Assembly: GCF_043641665.1 (NCBI RefSeq)
Contig: NC_092197.1
Location: forward strand, 13,398,148 to 13,462,147
Length of the DNA stretch: 64,000 nucleotides
Direction of reading: 5' to 3'
Source: Enoplosus armatus
Taxonomy: Eukaryota; Chordata; Actinopteri; Centrarchiformes; Enoplosidae
The notes below the pieces were generated by a model. It ran no database searches. It saw nothing but the letters and a program-made list of their open reading frames with translations, and was not told where the DNA came from. A program made the translations under genes and the position numbers. This document shows positions 12,401-27,400 of this stretch, piece by piece. How positions within the stretch are numbered: position 1 is the first letter of the stretch; every line of letters begins with the position of its first letter.

Positions 12401-15400
12401 AGATAGTTACATAAAGAGCCCCAATGGCTGGGAGGGGAGCCGTGGCACTGTTGAGATCAGCAGTGAATTGGAGAGTAATGACATGAAGGAGTAAGAGTGT
12501 TCTCAGTTTTCTCACAGGCCGCCACCAGTGATGGATTTCCAAACTTATTTTTCAGTTGAAGCCTTAATTAATGACCATTGTGAGCATGAGGGAGGCTTGC
12601 CTGCTTCTGACAGTGAATCTCCTAATACATTTTCTCATCAATTTCCTTATTAATTAGATAGAGATTTCTGCTGCCTAGCCTAATTTCTAATTTCCAACAG
12701 TGTGCGAGCACAGAATGACAAGAAGTAAATGTAGGATTGTTGTATGTAAACTGAAAATATAGACAGGGAGTGCTGCTCTGATTATTATTGTGATTGTAAG
12801 CTTTTTTTGTTTGTTAGACTAATATGACATGAGAAGAATCTCCTAAATAAAGTCTTTCATAATTAATTAAACTAAGTGATGCATTTATTACTGTGGTTTT
12901 AATCAGGCCAAAATAAATGTGTTTAATCTCTCTGTGCATTATTTGCCTCATGGTGTTGTAGTATTTATGTTAATCTGAAGATAATTCAATTCAGATTTAT
13001 GCCGTGTTGAAAATTATAGCAAAAATGTTCAGCTTTAACAATTAGATCGACAGGACTCCTGTGTTCCTCCTCTCCTCTCCTCTCCAGAGAATTCCATCTT
13101 CATTTCTCTTCTCTCCCATCCTCTGCCCTCCTGTCCTCTCTCACCCAGGGACTGTAACTTTTTATTGTCACTGCTCTTACTGTCCGAACTTCCATATCTT
13201 GCCAGAGCAGGTGTGAGAGGGCAGACATTTTCTCACCCTAGCGTTGGGATAAGCGTCCCCATATGTCAGCCCGAATTTTAAACCAAACCTTGCTTCCTAT
13301 CATTTCATTATCTCTCCCTTAGCCCAGACTCCAGATAGCGTGCAAACAGAAAAGTGTAATAAATATTCTTCCTCTCTCTGCTATTGATTGTCATCCGTGA
13401 GCACTTTCTCTTGTTTCTTTCCTGCCTTTTCGTCTTCGCCTCATTTGTCTCCTACTTTCATCTTCTTTCATCATCATCCTGTCCCTCTCTATTTCTGTCC
13501 CTCCCTCTCTCTCCTTTTATGCTCCACCCATTTCTTAAAATTTTAGCATATGGTTAATAGAGGTGGGGTGATTGAATTAAAGACATGGAAGTCACAGCAC
13601 ACATTAATTGCCTTTCTGTCTTCCATGTTCATTACTTATCACAGGGGCAGTCATATCATTTATGTTAATGTTAGCATATAAAGTATGCCATTTGATGTCT
13701 GTCTTTATCCGAATGATCTTACAGTACCATACATATGTAACGTGAGTGACCCCAGGAGCAATCTAAGACCTAACCCTGAAAGATAAAGTCTGACCTTTGA
13801 AGATTTAGTGTGATGTTTAATCCACTGATGGACTGAAGCTGTCTTTTTAGTGTGAATCCAGCTCTAGGCCCATCTAATATGAGCAGACAGACACACATTG
13901 GAGTCATTAGAGTAACTTTGCAGCTGACAGTTGTAACTCAGTGTGTAGCCAGAGGGCTGCACTGTGTTGTGTAACTCACACCATTTAATCAGTTGAGGTA
14001 GCCGGTTTTGATCCTTTGCCCCTTTTAGTGCACGTTTCATTATTTATAGTACTGCCTTTCATAAAAATCTGCTGATTTACATTTTATACCACCTTCTGTT
14101 GTTGTAGCTACAGCCACACTGCTTAATATCGATAAGAAATCAAGCACAGATAATAATTCTTTTTTATATTTCATTCTGTTAAATGTTCCTAAACAAAGTA
14201 TGTAAATATGTGACAATAAATATTTACATTTCGCAAATACAGGAGTAGAAGCACCTGAATTATTAAAAATCACACAATGAGATAAGATAAGCAAACACTG
14301 TTATGTTGTCTACAAGGGAGCTGAGAAAAAGTATTCCTCAGTTTCTGTGCAGAAGGTGGTTATCCTTTCAATCGCGTAAACTCAATGTTATTTTTTCATC
14401 TCATTTGTATTACTCTGTAACATTGACAAGGATGGACACAGGATTATTGGATAGATAAATCTCTATACAAAGCCAACCTTGTGCATCTCTGCAAGCGGAC
14501 GGGCCCTGATATTGATTGTCCACAGATGTACAGAGATGTCAAGCACTTAGGAATTCATTCAATGTCCCTAATGTCAAAGAGGGAGACCCTGACTGACGGT
14601 GTAATATAATCAATACAGTGTTTGTTTCCTTTTTATCTTTTAAACCAATTAAAAAGAGAAGGTCCCACGTCCAGATGTGTCTGTCAAAACAATGCCTTCT
14701 CTGATATTTTTCTTATTCTGTATTCCTTTGTCTCCAGATGCAAGAGGCCCTCTCTATTCTGTCTGACCCTGCACCTCCTCAAGTGACCTCTGCACCACCT
14801 GCGTATCCTCAGGATCAAAGACCCCCCACGGAGAAACAAGGAGCCCATCGCAGCAGGGAGGCCCCATCCAGCTCGTCCTCCTCATCCTACACTACCTCCA
14901 GGGGAGCGGCCAGAGACCGAGACCGAGACAGAGATAGAGACCGAGACCGAGACAAAGATAGAGACAGAGAGAGAGACAGAGATAGAGATAGAGACAGAGA
15001 CAGGAACAAAGGGAGGGACAAAGACAAAAAGAAGAAAAAACACAAGAGGAGGTCAAGATCAAGGTCAAAGTCAAAGAGCAGACACTCCCTTCCCAGTGCC
15101 TACAGGAGAACGCGCAGGTCTCGGTAAGACACCGTGGACGCAGCCGTCTACTCAATCAAAACTGTCTGTGGTTGGGAATCTTTAAGTATTCAACGATTCA
15201 ATTTGATCTTGATTCAAGGTGCTGTGATTTGACCACACAATGTTTCATGATTGCAGCTCAATTTTTGATATACATGTTTTTCCTCATTGTATGACTGTGT
15301 CATGTTAACTTTTCCGTCTCAGCAAGATAAATGAGCCTTTTGTGCTGACAGTGCAGTTGCCCAGTTCACGTTTATTGGCCTCTGCTGCTCGTTGCTACAG

Positions 15401-18400
15401 ACACAGCACCTTTGTCTTCTGTTTTATTGTGCCTTTATTGTTTTTATGCCGCCTTGCTGCAGAAAGAATTTCCTTTTGTGGGACAAGATCTGAACTGAAC
15501 TATAATCTTTGAGCAAAATAATCGTATTTTTTAACAGGGCAAAGACCGACATATGTAGTCCATATTCCCAGTATTCTCCTGGTTTATGCACAATAAATTG
15601 TTAAGGAATGAGCCAAGAAAGAATCTTTTTTTTCATCTCACTTTTAACTTTCCCTGGATAGACATTTGTGTGTATTATTAATTTTATTTAGGACCACTGC
15701 AGACTCACTAACTTGACATGATAGTCACAGTGTTGCAAAAATAAAATTCAATTATTTCACATCATTATATTTGCAAATCATCATGACCAGGCTTTAATAT
15801 CTCCACAAACAATATAAACAATATTACTTACCGAGTTGGAGCAGCAGGTCTGTGGTTGGTGCTGCTGCTGTTAAAGGTATGAGACATGTAATGTGACAGG
15901 CTGAGAGCAAAATTAATCACCGTCTGTTTTATATTCCACTTCAGCTGAACCTTTAGTGCACAGCGCACTGCATCCATATGAACAACACTTCTCTTGAAAG
16001 AGGAAGAAAGAAAGTGTGAAAGTGAAAGAATGGAGAAAAAAAAATAAAAAAAAAGGGAGAAATAAAATAATGTATGAGAAAAAACATTTGAAGAGAGAAT
16101 TAACACAAAGGGTAAGGGTTGAGAGAGGAAGTAAGCAAAGGTACAGATTGGGATGCTTTGTTTGTGCCGTTTATCTATTTGGCTAAAGTGAACAAAACTG
16201 ACCAGACAGCTGTGTTTTGCCACCCCAGCACAGGCTGACATTAACTCAGCTGGCCTGTCCTTTCTGGCTTTGTTTTTAGAAAAGGGGTATAATTTCCTTC
16301 TCTAACCCTGGCTATTTCATGTTTGTAAATGACATGCATGCTCTGCATACTAGCCAGTGGGAGCATTTAGTTCTGCCCTTTATGGAAAGAAATCTGAGAA
16401 GTGAATTAATCTCTTGCATAAATATTTAATACGGTTTTCTTTTCAGACTAGTTCGGAAAAACTGTGTTTACATATTGAGAGTCCATGTAATATAATGGGT
16501 ATTAAAGTAATTCCCAGAATTATGATATGTGTTTTTGTCCTGTGGCCCAGTTGCATAGACTGTCTTTAACTGCCTTAATGTAAGTTGTGCCACATTCGGG
16601 TCTTCAAATATCCTAATGGAATAACTGCAAACCTTTCTCAAACCCTACTGTTCTTGGTTTTAAGTTCCTTGGAAAACCAACTGCTTTATTTCTTTATCTT
16701 CAATTCAATTCAATTCAATTTTATTTATATAGCGCCAAATCACAACAAAGTCATCTCATGACACTTTACAAAGTAGAGCAGGTCTAGACCGACTCTTTAT
16801 AATGTTATTACATTATCTTGCACATCACCTCAGTCTCGTTTCTCTTCTGTTCTGGTTCTTCATTTCAAATTCATCAGCATTTGTCACACTTTTCTTTTGT
16901 CCTCCCATCTGGCCAGATCCCGCTCACACTCCCCCGGGAGAAGGGATAGGAGCGGCCCCTCATCAGAGAGGAGACGTGAAGAGAGAGAGCGGGAGCGCCA
17001 TCATCCCAGCAGCAGCTCCAGCCTGCCCAGGGGGCATTCGAGATCCAGGTAAACCTAAACAGCAGGTGTCATCAGTCTGTGGTGAGAGGAAGAGCCACTG
17101 AAAGCATTGATTATTACACCTGTCAAGGCAGAGAGGGGGCAATAACACTGTCACAGTAAGGTGTTCAGTCTTACATGTTTATTTTTCATTTGTTTATCAC
17201 TAAAGCCATGGGGAACCTCAGCTTGGTAAACTGATAACTCTGTGTATATCTACTATACATTGAGCAGTGATTGAGATTGTGTCTTTACATGTAGCTTTAG
17301 CCAACATACACCTGACGACCACTGATGGAAACTGCAATGGACAGCTTCCACTTTCATGAATTTAAAGCAGGACTTTGCTGAACACACGAGCACTGCCTTC
17401 AGAAAGTATTCCACGCCCTTGATATATCGTGTATCCTGTGGTGTCACTGCCTGAATGTGAAATGTTCCCTCCTCGCGTTTGTCTCCCAGGTCCCCTCCTG
17501 AAAAAAGGAGGAGCTCCTTGTCAGCCTCAGGACCGATGCAAACTGCGGGTTCCTCTCTCTCCCCATATTACTCACCCAGCAGAGTTGTGTCCCCATCAGC
17601 TAGCCCCGCCTCCAGCCTGGCCCACTCCAGGTAACCCTCCACAAGCCTGTCAGTCAACCAGCTAAGCATTCAGACTGCGTTCCCAAGTGTGACTGAAAGT
17701 CTCTTCACTGAAGAGACAAAAGGTTGTTGGGAGGACTTGAGCGTAAAGCTGACAGCTGAGAAGATTTATACGAATTACACTCCTTTTGCTTTTAAATGCA
17801 TCTTATTTGGACCAATAAATTTCTGCTTCCAGACCTGTGAAGCAGCAGAAACAGTATCATCAAATAGCTCAGTACTTCAGAAGTGGGATATTATAGCAAC
17901 CTGTCAAAACTGTGCTGATGCACCCTGTCAAAGGCCAAACTGAGGATGATGCCCAATTAATTTCCTCTCTTTGAACACTAACATGTTTGTACTATTATTT
18001 TTGTCATCACATTCACTGTGTAGTATTTCCCCACTGTGTGGGAGCAGGTCCAGGGTGCCACTATATCAGAGTGTAGGGTATTTAGCGGCTTTGTTCTGCT
18101 CATTAGCAACCCCAGCCAAACTTGTTACGTCAGATAGCGTTAAGTTCATCAAACACATTAATCCTAAACCCTTAAAGCCTTAAAGCAAAACATTTCAGTG
18201 TTTGAAAATATGAACAAAAGCATAAATCTAACCTCTGTCTTGCTTGTCCAAGTATATCAGCCACACAGTTATGTTAGATCTAGCCTCAGTCTTTTAGCAT
18301 GATATTAAGTATGTAGCCATCATATTTATGACCCTTTTTAAAAGTTAGCTGGAACAATTAAGTCAGCCACAGAGGCTAAAATTAGCTTAATTAGCTAGGC

Positions 18401-21400
18401 AGCTACAGCTGAAACAATCAGCCAGCGACAGGTGTTTGTTCCAACTGGCAAAATTGATAGTTGCCGGCTAGAAATGGGAAGCCTACTGTTGTCTACCAAG
18501 GTGTAGCAACAGTAACTAAGCGGGACGGGGTTTAGTAACCAGTCAACTAATGTATGTGCTGGATTTCGTAATGCACTGCTCTCCCATCCAGAATTCAGGA
18601 GACTGCATGAGACTGCACGTCAGTTTATCTTGTCCTGTAATTTTCATCCATATGTAGTGTGTGTGCTGTCATTATAAACAGCAGTATCATCCAAAAGATG
18701 CATCGAATTCTGAAAACTGTAATACTAGCTTCGTGAATATGAAGCTCCAGTAGTAGGTCAAACAAAGCTTGTCCACGGTGTCCAAGGAATTCTAAATCCA
18801 GAATGGACAGAAAACACTTGAAGCATTAAATCCAAAAGAGCCAGTGATATGATGGCTTAGAGCCAATATCTTTCAGCTTCAAGGTCTTAAGACACAAAGG
18901 CATTCATTGCAAGGGACATAATCTCTTCTGATGTCTTGGGGTTGTTGGTTTGCTCTTGTTTAAAATATTTAGAAACAATTAGAACTACATACATTAACTT
19001 TTGACTGTCAGAGGGCAAAATGTTGGGCTACATGGACTGCAAAATGAACTTGGGGCTAAATCGCTCCCCACCTTACCCTCCCTGTCTGTTCCCAAACAAA
19101 AATGTATGCCCACTGCACTACGGGAGCTAAAGTAGGGCAAACCATTTGCAGCACCAGACCATGGAGGATAAAAACAAAACATTCCTTTTGTATGCACCAG
19201 CAAAGAAATCACTGTTGTGCGCTCAAACATGACAAGTGAAACAATAATTAGTTTACTGAGTTTTTGTAGAGATTGGTATGGAGGATGGGGCTGAAGTGGA
19301 GCTCCCCATCAATGCATCAAGGAACATAAGAAAGCTGGAAAGTGGCAGTAGACAGGCTGGCTTGCAGGTAGAAAGGAACACAGAAATGCTGCCCTTCACA
19401 TTGCATTGGGTCGCATCACTGCATGCAAATGTCAATGTTAATTTATGCTGCTCTCAAATCTTTACACATATTGAAGCAATTAAGTTCTCCAGAGCAGCGG
19501 TGTCATATGATAGATTGGAAATGCATATCAGTAAAATCCATTTGTAGGTGCCTGAATATCATTGATATGTCATGCCGTAGGTGAAGGAGCATCAGCCAGT
19601 TGAAAAAAAAACTGGCACCTCAACTGAGGCAGGATCTGTAAAGATGAGATCTGGAGCACACGGTTATAGTAAGAGCTTTTTAGGTGCTGCAACTAAAGTT
19701 ACGACAAAAAGCCTGCGCCCAGGTAATGGCTGCCTCTTATTGGATGGACAGGTTCTGCTTATGCAGCATTTTCAGAAACATAGAACAATCATAAAACATA
19801 ATAGATACATTTCTTCATTTACTCCATATGGCTCAATGATGATCAGCATCTAAATCCATTAGCTTTCTCTGGATTATGATGTCCCCTCCCCATAGAGGAT
19901 GAGGAAATACTTTCAATACCCCAGAATTTCAGAGTAGAGGCCGATCCATGATTTGCATTCACATGATGACGTCTCATCACATCCTCAAGATTCTCAGTGC
20001 TTGTTTAATTTGGCCGACATACACAAGACCAACTGGATTTGGTAGTTCAGAGGCTTTTGACTAGAAATCATCTGCCTCACTACAGTTTCAGCGTTTCCTG
20101 AGAAATTGTCCTACTGGGGTGTTTTTAATAAAGTTCCTTGAGTAATTACTGGTCGCTGTGAGGAGCGTGATTTTGCGAATTGGTTTTTGAAAGAGTTTCA
20201 GTCTGCCGTTGTCACATATGTAAATCATGAGATTTAAAAAGTTAACATGTCATGCATGAGCTTTTGTAAATCATACACTAAGAACACAAAAACAGAAACA
20301 CCTCTAGGCCAAATGCAATGCACTACAAAAGTCATATCTTGTATAAGGAAAATTCTGTTCTTTTCCAGCCAGGGACTTTATCAGTTTTCATAGTTGTGAA
20401 AAGTTGTTTGCGAATCTTCGATTTGTGTAAGACAGTGTCATTTTTAAATAACTGTGATGTTTTCCTCCAAAAACATTTTTGAATGGAGACACACAATGTA
20501 AATATTTTTTGCTTGTACAAGAGACAAATATAAAGGCTCCTTATTTTGTGCAGGGGCAGCTTGCTTATAACTAAAGTATTTCATAGACCACAATTTCATG
20601 ATTATAAAAGCGTTGTTTTTGTCCAACAACATCTAACCTCACCAGTAGATGCCCTTTGTTAAGGTGACAATGCTTTTATTTGTTTTATTCTTTTTGCTTT
20701 TGTTTGGTTGTACGCAGTTATTGGTCTGTCTTTTCAGAGAGGGCAGTTAATAGAGCTGGCCACATAAACAGAACCCTTCCAGGAGGAGTTTGGCTTGTTT
20801 TTCTAGGTTTTTGTTATCAAAAGTTCTGCGTAGGTGGCTCCCCAATAAACCGTTTGTGTGGATGGAGCTGGTTTCTGTCAGTTTGGGTTTAGAAGTTTAC
20901 TTTCTGCTAGAACTAGAGCAGCATACCATAATAATCCCAAATTATGTATGTAAAGGGGTGTAATACCCAAGATTGACATTCACAGATACACACATTCCAG
21001 ATCGTCCCACTTTTTCAGGGGACTGAAGCCTGAAAACATCAGCAGCGGTCTGTTCTGCAGTTTCTTGTCACCTGTTGTGTTCAATCAAGTTGATGCGCGT
21101 GACTTCTTCTATTTTAAAAATCCCCTGATGAATTATGAAGTGTTAGACGGTAGAGAGATTAAAAGTTTTGGGCAGAGCCATGAAGTTGAATTTGAGGCCT
21201 GCGGTTTTGTCACTTTTGCTGTTTGTCTGCATGATTATATACTCGGCTGCGTTTGACATTGCTGATGTGGTGGTTTTGGCTCTGGTGGATATATTAGTTT
21301 TTACAGGTCACATGCCATTCCTCTCTTACCTCTCTGTCTTTCCCCCGCTCCTCTCCTCTCCCTTCCACAGCTCTTGATGCCTGTCCAACTCTGAACATTT

Positions 21401-24400
21401 CAGAAGATATCATGAATATTGTATAGCCTCTCCTGTTAACATGATTGGTTTTCTCCCTCTCTTTTCTTTGTCTCTCTCTCCATCTCTTCTCTCTACAGGG
21501 GTGGTTCTCAGGAGAAAGACAAGGCAGTGTCCTCATCCATAGTATCCTCTGTTCAGTCCAAAATAACTCAGGTATTGTTCTTTGCTTTTATCCCAAATAT
21601 GTCCTCTATTGAACTTAAACAGCCTGCAGAATGCAAGTACTCTGTGTTGTTCTGCATTTCCATCATGCAAAGAGAAAGGAAGGCGTATGCTGTTTGACTT
21701 GCACCTTCTTGGGAAATGTTACTTGAATTCATTGTTTATTCTGTCTACATATTCTGCGTTATCTACAGTTGAGCTTGACTTTATTTTAGGCTACAGTTTC
21801 TGGTGTTGTATTGCTTAACATAATTGAAAGGTATACAGCAGGTGTCATCAACATGAATTCAACGCCATCATCATCACTATGCGCTACCATTTTAACGTGC
21901 TAACAAACAACTATAGCATCTAATTTCTGGCTGATATTGCACTTCCAGCCCCTGCACTCCTTCTGGGAACGTAGCCAAGAATTTAGGAAGAGAGAGGCGA
22001 AATATTTCTTGATGCCAGTTGAGCGGCAGGCGAATGCGGAGGCCTTGGTGAACTTGCCCCTGACTCTCTTTGGAAGTGGATTTCACTCTGCTGAGGGAGG
22101 ACGCAGAGCTAATGTGCTGTCCTGAAACTGTTTGTCTTCCAGCAAATTCAGAATAAAAGGGGAGTTACTACTTTTGCTGGGTCGCTGGAGGTGAAGAAAT
22201 ACATTGTTCCACCCAAAGTTGTAAATGTATTAATAAGTCAACCTCTCATCTTTTTGGGTTTGGGTTTAGAATTGGGTTAGCGAACGTATTTTTTTGTGAT
22301 AACAAATATCAAATGGTAGTGTGATACTGTGAAATGTGTCGCTCATAGTGATGAACCTACAGAGAATTATCACCTGAATCTGCAGCTCCACTCGCCTTTA
22401 CGGAGCTTTATAGCAAATTTCAACTGTTTAGCTCTCTGACTCCCAACTTAAGTTTGGTTCACTCTCATCGCTCTCATAGCCTCGTTTTCATGCTCCGACA
22501 CAGTCAGCAGACGGGTACAGCTGGCAACTAGCTGGTGAATACAAAGTTGAGCATTTAGCAGCTCAAGAGCCTGATGTTTTCCTCAGAAGTTGGTGGAGAC
22601 TAAAAACAGAGCTAAAAGAGAGTGAATGTTGGACTAGCTTTCCTCTGGTGGACAGAAACACGACTCCAAATGAATGTTCATGTCGCTCTATAACTGCTGG
22701 ATTTGTAAATAAGCAACTGTTTGCCATATCAACTTAAAGGGTGATGATATGTCAGTGTTGTGTTCACAACTGGCCAAAAAAATCAGTTTGCAGGTTTAAC
22801 AAAAACATGCGGTGGTATGCTTTTGACATGGATGACTGCCGCTGTCGTCAGGGACAGAAGCCACGGCCTCCTGTTGAGTGTTAAAGACAGCTTAGACAGA
22901 CAGATAGACTGCATGCACCCACTCTCTCACAGTTATCTATACCAACTGTCAGAATGAAGATGCTTTGTGCATTTTACTTGTCACATCAGTGTCCTGCTGG
23001 AGTAATGTAATGCACTTGTAACACTTATAGAAAATGATTTCTGACACAGTCAGATTGAGGTGGCACAGACTTGGAAGATGGCAACCGTCCTGTAATTTTC
23101 TCCCCTGGACAACGGCAGCTAGAATTTCCCAGACTGAAAACACTACTAGCCCACCCATTCATTTTGTTATTTAGAAACACACCACACGGCCAAAAGCATG
23201 TGAACACCCAAACATTACACTCTTTCTGAACATGTAATTCCAAAACCAGGGGCATTAATATGCTGCAATAACAGCCTCCACTCTTCTGAAGGCTTTCCAC
23301 AAGAGTTTGGAGCCTGGCTACAGGGACATGATCCCATTCAGCCACAGGAGCATTAGTGAGGTCTGGCACTGATGTTCGGTGATCAGGTCTGGCCCACATA
23401 ATGCTTGTATGTGACATATTAAACGCAGCTAAGTGATTTGCTGTGTCTGTGGTTTGTTTAACTATGGAACACTGTGTTCCTCATTTGGGTGTTAAGAGCT
23501 CACAATAAAGGGAAAACTGTGTCTGAATAAGTGGTACACACGTTACTCACAATGCAACCTCACACACTCTGCAATAAATTGTGACCCCGGTACACATTCT
23601 CCCTGCTCCACCCGGTTTAAAATTATAATGTCTGATTTGTGGCTGCTGTCATGCTGCTTTCAGAAATGCACCTTGATCAGATGCATGCACACGTAGCAGC
23701 TCCGGGAGAAAAACATGTTGTATGATTGCCGATAAGCTGGATAGACGACTGGAAGGAGAGAAGAACGTACAGATCACCAGATGTTATTTTTCTTCGCGTC
23801 ACCTCACAGCACGTTTGTGTCTCCCTCGCAAGTTGTTAAATGAGCAAAAAGGCTCCCAAGTGCTATCAATACTCATGTGAGCTGCAAGTCGATGCTTGCT
23901 TCAATCAGTTATCATTTAGGCAAAAGATCAGACTGTTCTCTCTTCAGTTTACTGTTGTTCTTTTAATTTATTTTCGTCTAACTTGCCTCTCTCCTCCAGC
24001 ACTTAAGTGCAATATTTTGACACACTGTTCATTTACTTAATCTTGACTGCTGTGGAAACACGAAGAAACATCCCTCAAGACAAATTTGAGAATTATCTAC
24101 CTCAATTTGTCAAAAGCCGTAAATCAAGTCGGAGATCAAAGACATTTCTGGAACTGTCCCGTGACTTAAATTATACGTGCTTCTTTGCATTTTCAGCCTA
24201 GATCACCATCCTTGATTAATAATCCTGAAACGTCAGTAATTTCATTTCTGCTTGTCACTGCGTTGCATTAAGTGATGTAGTATTGATTCTCATGCAACCA
24301 GTGTGCAACTAAATGTACTAAACATGGAGAGTAGGGCCCAGTGTGTGTAGGCATAGAGAGTAAATATGAACTGTAGCTTCAGTAATATCTCGTAAGTAAA

Positions 24401-27400
24401 TTATTCAGCATTGAAAGTATAAAACGTGTGATGTAGGAACAGTTATACCTACGAGCGAGAAAACCAGTGTTGCTTCAGTGTAGGTCAGAATCCAAGAAGC
24501 ATTGGGACCCAAGCTAATGGAGGTCAATAGAGTGTGAATGGAGAGGCAACACAAGCTATTCTGGTATTCTCTCTCGCTCTCTCTCTGGGAGAGTGACAGT
24601 GTGTGTCTCAGAATGAGTGTCCAATGTTTACTCCCCAGATGCACCACAGATACAAAACCACACATTTCACATAAACTTCTTTCTTTCTTTCTGTTTCTCA
24701 ACAATCACAATTTCTTTTCCTGCCTTCCTCTCAACATGCATCAACATAAGATAGCTCATGAAAACAACTCGCTGCTGTTGCAACTTGCACAGATTCACAA
24801 CCACTAACTACTTATACCCCATCTGTGATGTTTTACAAACACATCTTGAATAATTCAGCACGTCCTCATCTGCCTAATGGTCTCTTCTTCCCTGAGGGTG
24901 CCTGGTTGCTATTCGCCTCATCCCGTCTTTCATTTTGCTCCTGTTTGTCTTTGTTCTGCTGTCTTCTGTCCCCTCTTCTTCTCTGCTATACATTTGTTGT
25001 GGTTTACTCTGTTTGATAGATGCTCTGTGCACTTTGAGAATAGCTTTTAGACATGCATTTTTTTTAACATTGTAGTATGTTGTTGTGTTTTTTAGGGGGA
25101 TTTATTTTTGGATGTGTAACAGTATGTGTTCTTTTGTTTTTGAAACTTACGATGACTGAAAGGCTAGGTACAATCTCACTTGTCTTCAAGAAATGATAAC
25201 AGATAAAGGGAAAAGTTGAGGAGAATTTATCCCAGGGAAGTGTGTGAATGTGTGAGATGGCGAGAAAGCTCAAGATGTTGCATAGCTCCCTCAAGATATT
25301 TCTAACAGCATATCATAGTATTTTTGTTTAACCTTGCAGTGTGGGTCTGTTTGAAATTAGAAGCAAATTCATGAAATGTCTTCTTATGTTTGTGATGCAG
25401 CTATATAGGATTTTAAAACTCCTGTAATTTGAGCCTGGACTAAGGCTACTTAAGTCCTCAGTAAGAGTTTGAAGCAGTGTAGTGATTGCACAAATTTCCC
25501 ATGAGGTTAATTGTTTCCTTCTCAGACCATCACCGCCCGGTTCTCAATAATAACTCCTTTTTTACACAATCCAAAGTGTGTGTTTCAGTTTTAACTTCTA
25601 ACTTGCATCTTTGCGAGTTAAGAAGAGTAATACAAGACAGACGGAGAACAGGGAAGAACAACCTATAAGGAAAATAAAGGGGGAAATCAGTTTGAAAAGT
25701 AAACCAGCTACTGCAAAGTATTGTGTCCTTATAATATTACTGTCATTTAAGTTATAATCCTTAAGATTTCAAGCCATTGTTAACAGCAAGTGCAGGTTAA
25801 CACTACAGCCAACACTCCGCCAGCAGAAATCCAACAGAAGAGCAATGGTGTGTCTGTTTACAGTGCAGCCATGCTTCCTAAATAAGGCTGTGGGTAAGGG
25901 AGGAATCTGATTACTGACCAGCAGCATTCATACGGGGATTTATAGTTACCAGGTTACTTCAGTGCATGTAAACTCACTGAGGGAGAGAAAAGGAGAAACG
26001 GTAACGCTGGATTACATGCTGCATCACTGCCTGGGAATCCCTCGTGTAGGTAGGCAAATATGAATCCCACAAGCATTGAAAGCAATGAAACTACTACATA
26101 AAGAGCTAATTACAGAATGAATACATTGAATGACATGAAGATTTTAAGGATTCTAACTTTTAAAAAAATGGCATGCAGTTGCTGCATCACTTTTAATGCC
26201 TCATGATGATTCTAAAACCCAGCATATCGCCTTTAAGTGACGCCGTTGCAGACTTAAAAATACAAAGGTTGCATGAGGCTAAAAGCTGCAGAGAAGAATC
26301 AGGTGGACTGCCTGTCGCCTGTTACCACAGGCCGTTTACATCCCACACTCAGTTTCACTTCCAAGACAGGGTCAGTAATTTGGGTGTCCCCTTGAATTAA
26401 TGACACAATAAGAGAACATTCCAATTACAGGACCACCGCGGGTAAAATGTACCTCATGAAGTTTAAATATGCCACTGCAGACTTACAGTGTTGCGATAAC
26501 AGATCAGTGTGGAGTACGTTGTTTCTCAGTCAGCGGTGGGTTTGGGTTATTGAACTGTTTTCAGATGTAATCTTGCATTTATCTTTAATAAAATGTCGGA
26601 TGATATAAAGAATATTTAGGTTAACACCCTATGTATTGTTTATTGGACTTCTTTGTCCTAAGTGGGCTGCATCCTTTTTCAGTATTATGTAACCACAGCT
26701 GGCTATCCTGTCTGACAGCTGTAATGTAACTTGTGATGAACTATTAATGTAATGCAACTTCTGCTGCATTTCCAACTTTCCACTCAGTTGACAATTATTT
26801 GGAGCATTGTTTGTTTGTCACATTCTGTGAACACTTCTTTGTGTGTGTGTGTGTGTGTCTGTGTGTGTGTATTTGGATACACTAGGGTTTAGAGAGAAAC
26901 AGCCTTTTGAGTGATTTGATATGACAGCTCCTTCCCTCTGTGATTACAGCTGTTAATTTGTCCCATCTGTCAGGAGAGCTCAAGGGTTGATATTTGCCCA
27001 TGCGTGTATGAATCAGTCTTGGGATGCAAATTAACACTTCCTGTTCAGCAATACAAGCATTTGCCTCCTGGTCAGCAAAATTTCCATTTTTACCTGAAGA
27101 GGGAAAGAATGGAATTCCGCATTTTGGCAGCTCTCTGCTTTAGATTTCTCTGTTATACTCTATACTCATTTTTTGCAACTGCAGCTTTCTACAAAGAGTT
27201 GTTTTTTCACATCATTGACTTATTTATATAATATATTTACTGTTGGCCACAGAGCAGGTCAGCTGCTGAAACCGAGGATTAAATGCCTGTAGATGGAAGA
27301 GTTTGGAGAGAAGGCATCTAATTTTCAGTGCTAAAAGCCTCTGAAAGCTGCAGACTTGGGAAGTTGATTCCCAGTGGGAACAGCATTACTGGCAGCTCAT

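Noticed and set aside
13063..13085. Strong pyrimidine tract ending in CCAG, resembling a splice acceptor
   Set aside because: Phases of the flanking sfswap exons (0 and 0) join without an extra exon, and the sequence after it shows no conserved coding block.
14892..15155. Minus-strand frame rich in Leu, Cys and Ser opposite the Arg-Asp tract
   Set aside because: It is the antisense shadow of the sfswap coding repeat.
15828..16241. 137-codon minus-strand frame in an sfswap intron
   Set aside because: Created by a purine-rich + strand tract; the product is a Phe/Ser run.
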